64,000 nt of DNA from Mucilaginibacter tolerans (lineage in GTDB: Bacteria; Bacteroidota; Bacteroidia; Sphingobacteriales; Sphingobacteriaceae), in assembly GCF_030519375.1 (NCBI RefSeq), contig NZ_JAUMKB010000023.1, positions 1 to 64,000 on the forward strand, written 5' to 3'. The position numbers and the translations under genes are program-made. Every line of letters starts with the position of its first letter. The stretch's first letter is position 1. The notes below the pieces were generated by a model. That model made no database searches. It worked only from the letters and a program-made list of their open reading frames with translations, and was not told the origin of the DNA. Shown here piece after piece: positions 8,526 to 15,923 of the stretch.

Positions 8526-10613
8526 TTAATCGATCTTCTTCACTTTCAACCTCAAGGAGTTGCCGATAACGACCACATCAGAAAAAGCCATAGTAAATGC
8601 ACCGATCATGGGGTTCAGTAGGCCTAATGCGGCAATAGGAATGGCCACAATGTTGTAAGCAAAAGCCCAGAACAGATTTTGCTTGATAGTAATCAAAGTA
8701 TGACGGCTGATCTGCAAAAATTTCACCAGTGAATACAAATCGGTATTTAATAAGATCACTTTGGCAGACTGTATGGCTACCTGGCTGGAGTCATTCATCG
8801 ATACACCTACATCGGCTTTGGTTAGAGCTGGGGCGTCGTTAATGCCATCACCAACCATAATGGTTTCGCCCTTCTTTTTGTAAATGTCGATCACCGTCAG
8901 TTTTTCAGCCGGGAGTTTTTCGGAATGAATTTCATTAATGCCGATAGCCTTAGCTACTTTGATACATCGGCTTTTTTTGTCGCCACTTAACAGAACAGGT
9001 GTAATACCCATTTTTTGCAAATCGCTGATGAGACTTGCGGCCTGTGGCTTAATATCATCGTCGATCTCAATCCGTGCTAACAAAGATTGATTTTTATATA
9101 GGGAGACATTAAAGTCGTCGTCCGTATTTTTACCAAGGCCAAGGAAGTAATGATTGCCTTCCACATCCTCCGCCCTCATACCCAGCCCCTTTTCTTCGCT
9201 TACGGATTTTAGGATTACTTTCTTTTGAGATAGCGTTTTTAACTCATGAACCAACGAACGTGCAATAGGGTGATTGGAACGCTCCTCAATGGCAGTTATA
9301 ATACCGCGTATCGTTTCTATATCCGCTCCTTTTTCAAACTTTATATTGTTAACGTGGAATTTTCCTGTAGTAAGGGTGCCGGTCTTATCAAAAACAATGT
9401 ATTTAGCTTTGGTAACGGCTTCAATTGTATCACCTCCTTTTATCAGGATTCCATTTTTTGCAGCACGTCCCAGGCCCACCATCACCGCAGTAGGAGTAGC
9501 CAGTCCCATAGCGCAAGGGCAGGAAATCACCAGTACTGCAATCGCATTCATGATTGCGTGCTGCATACCCGCATGACCCACATAATAAGTCAGTGTGAAA
9601 GTGATCAGGGCAATTAATACTACGGCAGGTACAAATATGGCTGCCACCCGGTCGCCTAGTTTTTGTACCGGGGGTTTAGCAGCCTGAGCCCTCTTCATCA
9701 GGTCTATGATCTGCGAAAGCACAGTATTGCTGCCTACTTTGGTCGCGATCATGGTGATATTGCCATGTTCAACAATAGTTCCGCCTATTAAAGTGTCGTA
9801 TTTTTCTTTTTCAACAGGGATACTTTCACCTGTAAGCATGGATTCATTTACCGAAGCGTTCCCTGAAAGCACCTCGCCGTCAACAGGGATTTTATCGCCA
9901 GTATTGACTATTAAGGTATCTCCCGGACGTACTTCGCGCGCGCTGATCACTTCAATTTCACCGTTCACAATGCGGTTGGCATTAACCTGCTGGATTTTAA
10001 CCAGATCCTTTACGGCTGATGTAGTTTGGGTGACTGAACGCTTTTCAAACAGATTCCCGAGCAAAACAAGCGTAATAATAGTCGCACAGGTTTCGTAAAA
10101 CTGGTAGCGCATACCTAAGTGTTGTACAGTGCCGATAAGGCTGTAAATAAATGCCGAAGATGAACCGATAAAAATCAGCACATCCATATTCGGCACACCG
10201 CCTTTAACAGAGTTCCACGCACTTTTGCCAAAATGCAGGCATCCTACGATAAAAACAGGAAGACATAAGGTGAGTTGCACAACCGGCATTTGAAGGAAAT
10301 GCCAGGGAATGATCATTGCGGAAAGAAGAGGAGTGGTAAAGATGGCGCAGAAAATCAGCTTATTCTCAACTCTTTCATAGAATTTCTCCTGTTGCTGGCT
10401 CGCATCTTCAGCAACCTTATAACCAAGGCCTTCGATGCTTTTGATAGCGTCCTTTACCTTTTCATCATCTTCGGCGGAGAATTTCACCTCTTCTGATGCA
10501 AAATCAACCAATATGTTGTGAAAGCCTTTTTTCTCTAATAATTTATGGACAGACATTGCGCAATTATTGCAATGCATCCCGGTAACATTTAATTCAACTA
10601 ACTGCTCTGCCAT
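8526..10613 (-). CDS. copA: Heavy-metal P-type ATPase, copper-exporting (CopA-like)
   Basis: A 695-residue P1B-type ATPase. Residues 1-70 form one heavy-metal-associated domain with GMHCNNCAMS (C15 and C18). The membrane metal site is SCPCAMGLATPTA (about 365). The phosphorylated Asp lies in FDKTGTLTTG (about 407). SNHPIAR is the nucleotide-domain HP motif and VGDGINDAPALTKADVGVSM closes the P domain. CPC plus a single CxxC domain is the class exporting Cu(I). No metal regulator or chaperone gene is adjacent. Export of Cu(I) from the cytoplasm is inferred from the family. Confidence 0.93.
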   Translation of the reverse strand: MAEQLVELNVTGMHCNNCAMSVHKLLEKKGFHNILVDFASEEVKFSAEDDEKVKDAIKSIEGLGYKVAEDASQQQEKFYERVENKLIFCAIFTTPLLSAMIIPWHFLQMPVVQLTLCLPVFIVGCLHFGKSAWNSVKGGVPNMDVLIFIGSSSAFIYSLIGTVQHLGMRYQFYETCATIITLVLLGNLFEKRSVTQTTSAVKDLVKIQQVNANRIVNGEIEVISAREVRPGDTLIVNTGDKIPVDGEVLSGNASVNESMLTGESIPVEKEKYDTLIGGTIVEHGNITMIATKVGSNTVLSQIIDLMKRAQAAKPPVQKLGDRVAAIFVPAVVLIALITFTLTYYVGHAGMQHAIMNAIAVLVISCPCAMGLATPTAVMVGLGRAAKNGILIKGGDTIEAVTKAKYIVFDKTGTLTTGKFHVNNIKFEKGADIETIRGIITAIEERSNHPIARSLVHELKTLSQKKVILKSVSEEKGLGMRAEDVEGNHYFLGLGKNTDDDFNVSLYKNQSLLARIEIDDDIKPQAASLISDLQKMGITPVLLSGDKKSRCIKVAKAIGINEIHSEKLPAEKLTVIDIYKKKGETIMVGDGINDAPALTKADVGVSMNDSSQVAIQSAKVILLNTDLYSLVKFLQISRHTLITIKQNLFWAFAYNIVAIPIAALGLLNPMIGAFTMAFSDVVVIGNSLRLKVKKID

Positions 10614-10676
10614 AAAAACAAAAGTCGGTAACGGATATAGTAAAATGGTAAAGTGATTGTAATATTAAAAAATCCC

Positions 10677-10706
10677 TTGACTTTAGAGAGTAAATATTTA
10701 CATTTG
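10677..10706 (+). promoter_or_regulatory. Promoter of tRNA-His (TTG-N19-TACATTTG)
   Basis: TTG at 10677-10679 and TACATTTG at 10699-10706 are separated by exactly 19 bp. This is the Bacteroidota primary-sigma consensus. Transcription would begin near 10713, just before the tRNA. It is the cleanest promoter in the window. Confidence 0.8.
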
Positions 10707-10720
10707 CACTCCCCAAAACG

Positions 10721-10797
10721 GTAGGCATAGCTCAGTTGGTTAGAGCACCAGATTGTGGTTCTGGGGGTCGTGGGTTCGAGCCCCATTGCTTACCCCA
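10721..10797 (+). tRNA. tRNA-His (GTG anticodon)
   Basis: A full cloverleaf. The acceptor arms GTAGGCA / TGCTTAC pair with one G-T. The D-arm is GCTCAGTTGGTTAGAGC. The anticodon stem CCAGA/TCTGG encloses loop TTGTGGT, anticodon GTG. The T-arm is GTGGG-TTCGAGC-CCCAT with its usual TTCGA loop. The base before the acceptor (10720) is G and the discriminator is C (10794), the G-1:C73 pair that marks histidine tRNA. CCA is encoded (10795-10797). Confidence 0.95.
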
Positions 10798-10828
10798 AAC
10801 GCCTCTCATGAAAATGAGGGGCGTTTTT
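10797..10828 (+). terminator. Intrinsic terminator of tRNA-His
   Basis: Stem AAACGCCTCTCAT / ATGAGGGGCGTTT with one G-T pair, followed by T5. It starts within the last base of the encoded CCA. Confidence 0.85.
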
Positions 10829-10886
10829 AATATGGATATATTGATACCAGCATGAGATCGAGGGCTGCCGTCAACAACCAATGCGA

Positions 10887-11366
10887 TTAATTTTTGCCCT
10901 TCTTAGCCAGAGAGTCTTTTTTTGCATCTTCCATTTTTTTCTTTTCAAGGAAGAAACAGTGAGCCGCGCATGCATGCAGCTTATAGTTCCTGTGAGCATA
11001 TCCCCAGCTGTGCCCTTTAGGGTCTAAAATCTCGCATTTTGCTTCATCCACATTTTTTAATTGCAATACAACTTGTCCACTGTTGCTGTAGTAATTGCCG
11101 TTTTTCGAAGCTTTACCAAGCTTGTTGCCTTTTGCGTCAACTACATTGCCGTCACGGTCAATAAAATATAAAGTGCGGCCCTGATTGTCTTTGACAATAT
11201 TATCCTTAGTGATATACCCAAGCTTTGTACCACCGTGATTGTGAATTCCGCCTTTGGCATCTATAGTGATAAATGTGTTTGTCGAGTCTTTCGCTTGCTG
11301 AGCAAATGCATTTGCTGCGAACACTATGATCGCTGCAAAAGTGAGTAAGTGTTTTAACTTTTTCAT
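10887..11366 (-). CDS. Exported protein of unknown function with Asp/Gly turn repeats
   Basis: About 159 residues when started at the ATG giving MKKLKHLLTF; an upstream in-frame ATG adds 11 residues before the signal peptide and is unlikely. The signal peptide ends AFAQ. The mature part is a run of short strands separated by Gly/Asn/Asp turns (IDRDGNVVDAKGNKLGKASKNGNYY), like small beta-propeller or 'beta-flower' proteins. It is followed by HACAAHCFF and a Lys-rich tail (KKKMEDAKKDSLAKKGKN). I do not recognise a function. It is monocistronic and diverges from the sigma-54 activator. Confidence 0.7.
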   Translation of the reverse strand: MKKLKHLLTFAAIIVFAANAFAQQAKDSTNTFITIDAKGGIHNHGGTKLGYITKDNIVKDNQGRTLYFIDRDGNVVDAKGNKLGKASKNGNYYSNSGQVVLQLKNVDEAKCEILDPKGHSWGYAHRNYKLHACAAHCFFLEKKKMEDAKKDSLAKKGKN

Positions 11367-11399
11367 GACTTTGATTTGTAACCAAAGTAACATGGTCAT

Positions 11400-11700
11400 T
11401 GATTAAAAAACCATGATGATCAGCAAGGTAAAAGATGATTTTGGTCAGTTTTAATTCTATTAGGATAGAGCATGGTTAGATTGTACATCTCTTCACGTGA
11501 TTTGGCAAGAACGTGTTGCAATTATTTTATTGCTGGCAATCTTGTTAAATAATTCATAAACCGTTCTAGATTTGCATCATTAAAGACCTAAAACTTCTCA
11601 TAAAATATGGTGCGTTTTTTGTTGGGTAATAGCCAGTGTATCTGTTGGAGAACGTCAAAAAGGCAAGAACATCTACTTATATTTTCCATAAATTGCCATC
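11400..11700. other. Intergenic region between divergent genes
   Basis: This 300-bp AT-rich region holds the upstream sequences of the exported protein (minus) and the sigma-54 activator (plus). It contains the palindrome TCACGTGA at 11493-11500. A TTTGGCAAG..GTTGCA stretch at about 11501-11520 resembles a sigma-54 promoter but has 12 rather than 10 bases between its GG and GC. No gene is visible. Confidence 0.4.
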
Positions 11701-14328
11701 ATGAAAAAGGCAAAGCTTTCCGGATCAGATTTGCGGGCGCCCTTAATAGCCGAACTTGAACAGGAAAGAAGGCTTTTGTTGGACCTTGGAAATGATATCA
11801 CCCGGGTTCGGGACAAGAACGATCTCATCACGCTTTTTAAAAAAAGGATCAAGGGGCTATTTTATTTTACTCATACAATTATTACCCTGATTGACCACAA
11901 GGATGAAACATATGTTCCTTTTTTGCTGGATAATGAGGGGTCTCCGATCCGGTCGCATCCAAGATATCAGGAAATGGTGAAGTCTCATTTTCCATTGAAC
12001 GAGCCCTTTATTCAGGTAGTACTGCAGGCAGATGAACCCATATCTTTTTTATTGGAAGATATAATGGATAAGCCTCAAAGTCCCTCTTTTCTCCGTGTTA
12101 ATTACGAAAAAGGCGGAAGAGAAATTCTAATGACCCGGCTTATGAAAGTAGGGAAGCCAATGGGCTTTATTCATATTTATTCGGATAAACCTGACAGTTT
12201 TAATAACGAGTTCCGTAGTATTATTAAAGGCATTACGCCCCAGTTGTCGAGTGCGGTATCCAACATTATTAAAAATGAGGAGCTGCTCGCTAAGGAAAAG
12301 GAAAAATCATTTCTTCTAGACTTTAGCAGCGATATAGTAACAGTAAGAACGAAAGAAGAACTCGTCCGCACGGTTCGAGCCGGATTAAGTAAGTTAAACC
12401 CCCCGGGCGGCTTTGTCATTCGACGGATCAATGAAGATAACGTTACCATGAGCCCCTATGTGTATGATCTTAGCAAAACGCAAGATCCGAAAGTAGTAAG
12501 TGCCCTCGAGAATGCCAGGTATCCAATCAATGACGGTCTTCAAAACCGCGTACTGGATAGTTCTATTCCCTTATTATTTAATGTAGATAGAGAAATACAA
12601 CGTGGCATCACCTCGGCCTATCTGCAATATTGGAAGACAATGGGGTTTAAGGATATTGTGGGTATCCGCTTGCGCAATGGGGAAACGAACCATGGAATTT
12701 TATTCCTGGATATCGGGGAGATCAACGTTGAGCTGTTGCAAGGTATTTGCGCGCAGATATCCATCGCCCTGGCTAATATTTTTGCTCATGAGCAAATCAA
12801 TAAAAAGCAGGAAGAGCAAGCTTTTCTGTTGGATTTTAGTAACGATATTACACAGTCCAGAACCAAGCTGGATCTGCAGAATGCTATTTTCAGGGTTTTG
12901 GATAAAACGATGCATACCAAACTCGCTATGCTGCGGTTAATAGATGACGATGGTATTCACTTATCCTCATTTATGTATGATGAAACATTGTTTAATAAGG
13001 CCAAAACAAATTATGATAAAAAACAGTCAGACCGTATAACCATTGACGAAACCTATACAGCACAGGTGCTTGCGAGTAAACATGGATTGGTGTTTAATGT
13101 AGAAGAAGAACTAAAAACGGGTAATGCATACGCAAAACTTTGGAAAACAACCGGGCTGAAAAATATGTACGCTTTGCCATTACGCGTAGGCGACAAAAAC
13201 ATCGGTACCATCTGGTTGCTTGCAAACCGGCTTAGCCAACTATTGTTGAAAGGCATATGTGCTCAAATAGCTGTTGCTGTTGCCAATATACAGGCTAATG
13301 AAAAATTGCTGGCGTACAAAAAGCAGCTGGAAGTAGAAAATGATTACCTCAGAGAGCAAATCAAAACAATTTACAATTTCTCAGAAATAATTGGCAATGG
13401 CGACCAGATGCAAAAAGTATATCGCTTAATATCACTGGTGGCAGATTCAAATACCACCGTGCTGATATCGGGCGAAACAGGAACGGGAAAGGAACTGATC
13501 GCAAGAGCTATTCACAACGCGTCGCCACGCCGGGATAAATTGATGGTAAAAGTCAATTGTGCAGCATTACCGGCAAATCTTATTGAGAGCGAATTGTTTG
13601 GCCATGAAAAAGGCGCTTTTACCGGAGCCATCGACAAGCGCATAGGTAAATTTGAGCTGGCCAATAACAGTACGCTTTTCCTTGACGAAATTGGCGAACT
13701 GCCTCTTGAATTGCAGTCTAAATTGCTACGTGTGATACAAGAGCGCGAACTGGAGCGATTGGGGGGCAAGCAAACCATAAAGATCGATGTCAGGCTGATT
13801 GCTGCAACCAACCGCAGTCTGGAAGAAGAAGTAAAGACTGGCCGTTTTCGCTCAGATCTGTATTTTCGGCTGAATGTATTTCCTATCAACCTGCCTCCAT
13901 TGCGCGACAGACCCGAGGATATTGAACCATTGGCTCATTTTTTTGTGCAGAAACACAGCCGAAATACCGGCCGGAAGATCAGGAAAATCGCACCAAAAGT
14001 GATACAGCAATTACGCAGCTACACCTGGCCGGGCAATGTACGGGAATTGGAGCATTTGCTGGAACGTAGTATACTATTAACAACCGACGGTATTTTGCAT
14101 GATGTATACATACCCAGGAATATGGATGCAGAAAAGCAAGATGAGGCACATCTTTTAAACCGGACATTGGAGGAGGTTGAGCGCAGTTATATTATTGAAG
14201 CATTGAAGCGATGTGCTGGCAAAATTTCAGGTGCGGGCGGCGCTGCCGAGATATTGAAAATCCCCGGAAACACCTTGCACTCCAAAATGAAAAAGTTAGG
14301 TATCAGTAAAAGGGACTATTTTGTCTGA
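11701..14328 (+). CDS. Sigma-54-dependent transcriptional activator with three GAF-type repeats
   Basis: An 875-residue enhancer-binding protein. The N-terminal 540 residues hold three related modules, each opening with a similar block: LLLDLGNDITRVRDKNDL (26-43), FLLDFSSDIVTVRTKEEL (about 205) and FLLDFSNDITQSRTKLDL (about 377). They look like tandem GAF sensors. From about 555 comes a sigma-54 AAA+ domain with Walker A GETGTGKE (about 590), the sigma-54-contacting loop GAFTGA (about 638), Walker B LFLDEIGELPL and the R-finger region. About 845-870 is a Fis-type helix-turn-helix (GNTLHSKMKKLGIS). The ligand sensed by the GAF repeats is unknown. The next gene and its structured upstream region are a plausible target. 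Confidence 0.93.
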   Translation: MKKAKLSGSDLRAPLIAELEQERRLLLDLGNDITRVRDKNDLITLFKKRIKGLFYFTHTIITLIDHKDETYVPFLLDNEGSPIRSHPRYQEMVKSHFPLNEPFIQVVLQADEPISFLLEDIMDKPQSPSFLRVNYEKGGREILMTRLMKVGKPMGFIHIYSDKPDSFNNEFRSIIKGITPQLSSAVSNIIKNEELLAKEKEKSFLLDFSSDIVTVRTKEELVRTVRAGLSKLNPPGGFVIRRINEDNVTMSPYVYDLSKTQDPKVVSALENARYPINDGLQNRVLDSSIPLLFNVDREIQRGITSAYLQYWKTMGFKDIVGIRLRNGETNHGILFLDIGEINVELLQGICAQISIALANIFAHEQINKKQEEQAFLLDFSNDITQSRTKLDLQNAIFRVLDKTMHTKLAMLRLIDDDGIHLSSFMYDETLFNKAKTNYDKKQSDRITIDETYTAQVLASKHGLVFNVEEELKTGNAYAKLWKTTGLKNMYALPLRVGDKNIGTIWLLANRLSQLLLKGICAQIAVAVANIQANEKLLAYKKQLEVENDYLREQIKTIYNFSEIIGNGDQMQKVYRLISLVADSNTTVLISGETGTGKELIARAIHNASPRRDKLMVKVNCAALPANLIESELFGHEKGAFTGAIDKRIGKFELANNSTLFLDEIGELPLELQSKLLRVIQERELERLGGKQTIKIDVRLIAATNRSLEEEVKTGRFRSDLYFRLNVFPINLPPLRDRPEDIEPLAHFFVQKHSRNTGRKIRKIAPKVIQQLRSYTWPGNVRELEHLLERSILLTTDGILHDVYIPRNMDAEKQDEAHLLNRTLEEVERSYIIEALKRCAGKISGAGGAAEILKIPGNTLHSKMKKLGISKRDYFV

Positions 14329-14363
14329 TAATATTTCATGGGAGCCTCCTATTTCTTCCCTTT

Positions 14364-14403
14364 ATATAGTGAATCAGGTCGTGCTTTCACTGAATATAGT
14401 GAA
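14364..14403 (+). promoter_or_regulatory. Candidate enhancer: ATATAGTGAA repeats with an inverted half-site
   Basis: ATATAGTGAA occurs at 14364-14373 and again at 14394-14403, exactly 30 bp apart. The inverted half-site TTCACT at 14386-14391 lies between them, so TTTCACT/AGTGAAA (14385-14404) forms a 7-bp dyad. Three half-sites 55-95 bp upstream of a sigma-54-like promoter are what an enhancer-binding protein would use. Function is inferred. Confidence 0.45.
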
Positions 14404-14413
14404 AAATTGAACG

Positions 14414-14444
14414 ATTGATATTGTTAAACTAGTTGAATATCAAT
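14414..14444 (+). repeat. 9-bp inverted repeat upstream of the reductase gene
   Basis: ATTGATATT (14414-14422) and AATATCAAT (14436-14444) form a perfect dyad with a 13-base spacer. It is AT-rich and has no T run, so it looks more like an operator than a terminator. Confidence 0.45.
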
Positions 14445-14457
14445 GGTTTGATATGTT

Positions 14458-14472
14458 TGGCATTGGCTTTGT
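14458..14472 (+). promoter_or_regulatory. Sigma-54-like promoter (-24/-12)
   Basis: TGGCATTGGCTTTGT matches TGGCAc-N5-TTGCw with GG and the -12 G ten bases apart, but the -12 element is GT rather than GC. Transcription would begin near 14484 and the ATG is at 14506. A weak primary-sigma alternative (ATGGTTTG at 14443-14450) cannot be excluded. Confidence 0.35.
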
Positions 14473-14505
14473 CTTTAGGATTACGAATCATTAAAAATCA
14501 ACATT

Positions 14506-15261
14506 ATGAAAATCGTAGTCATTGGAGGCACAGGCCTCATCGGGTCCAAAGTAGTAGCAAAACTTCGTCAGCAGGGGCATCAGGTGATAGCTGCCTCTCC
14601 GGACACTGGTATTAACACCATCACAGGGGCGGGGCTGGCTGAAGCCATGAATGGTACAGATGTAGTTGTAGATCTGGCAAATTCTCCGTCCTTTGAAGAC
14701 CAGGCGGTGATGGAATTCTTTCAGACGGCCGGCCGTAACTTATTAGGAGCGGAAATCAATGCCGGTGTAAAACACCATGTGGCGCTTTCCATTGTCGGAA
14801 CCAATCTCATGCAAAACATCGGCTACATGCGGGCCAAAAAAGTTCAGGAAGACCTTATCAAACAATCGGGAGTGCCTTATACTATTGTCAGGAGTACCCA
14901 GTTTTTAGAATTTCTGAAGGGTATTGCCGATCAGGCTACGGTCGGAAATGAGGTCCATCTTTCCGACGTCCGGTTCCAACCTATTGCAGCAGAAGATGTC
15001 GCCACTTTTGTAGCCAAATATGCCCTTGAAGCCCCTATTAATGGCATAACAGAAATAGCCGGCCCGGAACGCTTTGCTTTGTATGAAATAGTGGCCCGGT
15101 ATCTGCGCCATACAAATGATCAGCGCAAAGTATTATCAGACGGTAAGCCAACCTACTATGGCGGAGAAATTAGTCATAGTGCATTGGTGCCTGCCGGAAA
15201 GGCAGAATTTGGAACCATCGACTTTGAAGAATGGTGGAGTAAACAGCTGCAAAAAGCCTGA
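14506..15261 (+). CDS. NmrA-like SDR-family NAD(P)-binding oxidoreductase
   Basis: A 251-residue atypical short-chain reductase. The N-terminal nucleotide-binding loop GGTGLIG (7-13) opens a Rossmann fold. VVDLANSPSFED follows, then a VALSIVGTNLM strand and a YMRAKKVQEDLIKQSGVPYTIVRSTQF stretch in which the helix carries YxxxK-like residues. Proteins of this shape include NmrA-like redox sensors and quinone or sugar-nucleotide reductases; which applies here is not visible. It is the only gene downstream of the sigma-54 activator on the same strand. Confidence 0.85.
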   Translation: MKIVVIGGTGLIGSKVVAKLRQQGHQVIAASPDTGINTITGAGLAEAMNGTDVVVDLANSPSFEDQAVMEFFQTAGRNLLGAEINAGVKHHVALSIVGTNLMQNIGYMRAKKVQEDLIKQSGVPYTIVRSTQFLEFLKGIADQATVGNEVHLSDVRFQPIAAEDVATFVAKYALEAPINGITEIAGPERFALYEIVARYLRHTNDQRKVLSDGKPTYYGGEISHSALVPAGKAEFGTIDFEEWWSKQLQKA

Positions 15262-15552
15262 TGGTAACGATCTGTCTTCTGTTGAAACGAAGATGACGGG
15301 TGCCAGTTTGTCGAGGCGGTTGTAATGGGAATGCACTTTCCACCAGTTCGTGCATTAGGATATCCCTACGCCGGCGTATTATCCTTACGAAAACCGGTCA
15401 ACAACACGGCAAGTCAGCAGGCAGCAGATTGAACCTTTACCTGGTATTTTTTGACAACAAATTATTACCCAGCCGGTCTGGTTGACTGACCGGCTGGTAT
15501 TGAGAAAACAAACTATACATTAACAATGTTATTCATTAACAATGTAAACATC
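15262..15552. other. Intergenic region rich in inverted repeats
   Basis: No convincing gene is visible in this 290-bp stretch. It contains a nested palindrome at 15357-15385 (AGGATA..TATCCT around ACGCCGGCGT), a GC-rich hairpin at 15469-15497 and two copies of CATTAACAATGT at 15518-15529 and 15534-15545. Confidence 0.5.
15469..15497. terminator. GC-rich hairpin, possible terminator
   Basis: A perfect 10-bp stem CCAGCCGGTC / GACCGGCTGG with a 9-base loop. No T run follows on either strand, so terminator function is uncertain. Confidence 0.45.
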
Positions 15553-15744
15553 ATGAATTCCTCTTTTTTATATCCGGATGACGAAAATCTGAACGATCAG
15601 CCGGACAAACACAACTTAGCTGTTGAAGAGCCTCCGCTTAACGAGGGCAGTGAGTTTTTGGACGATTCTCTCCGTATGAAAGACTTGCCATTCATGTTTA
15701 GCGAAGAAAAAATTGATGCCGGACGCAGCCGGATTATATTTTAG
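15553..15744 (+). CDS. Small acidic protein of unknown function
   Basis: A 63-residue reading frame starting MNSSFLYPDDENLNDQ and ending AGRSRIIF, strongly acidic with no membrane segment. An in-frame ATG at 15526 would add 9 residues, but it lies inside a repeated dyad (CATTAACAATGT, two copies 16 bp apart) that looks regulatory, so the second ATG is preferred. No family is recognised. Protein-like composition and a structured upstream region are the only support. Confidence 0.35.
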   Translation: MNSSFLYPDDENLNDQPDKHNLAVEEPPLNEGSEFLDDSLRMKDLPFMFSEEKIDAGRSRIIF

Positions 15745-15923
15745 TCTTCAGTCAATTTTGAATTGAAGCTTAGTCTTGAGTCGAAGTCCAAAATGTCGAT
15801 CCAGAAAAGAACGAAATTGACTTAAGACTTTACAGCTCAAGACTTTCGACTTGACGCCAGAACCATATTGTCCCTTACTGCTATCCGCCTATTTGACTTG
15901 AAAAAATATTAAAAAATTGAGCC
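15745..15923. repeat. Spacer of AGTCTT/AAGACT words
   Basis: The spacer is largely made of related words in both orientations (AGTCTTCAGTC, TAGTCTTGAGTCGAAGTC, GACTTAAGACTTT, CTCAAGACTTTCGACTTGA) covering about 15746-15856. The words can pair with one another into a long imperfect hairpin. No gene is visible. Confidence 0.5.

Noticed and set aside
10598-10786. Minus-strand frame beginning MGLEPTTPRTT
   Set aside because: It is the antisense of tRNA-His; this peptide is a well-known false gene product read across tRNA genes.
11501-11520. TTTGGCAAG..GTTGCA as a sigma-54 promoter for the activator gene
   Set aside because: GG and GC are 12 bases apart instead of 10, and the site is about 180 bp from the start codon.
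15300-15485. 61-codon plus-strand frame in the gap after the reductase
   Set aside because: Rich in Arg and Ser, overlaps the nested palindrome and hairpin, no ribosome site; judged chance.
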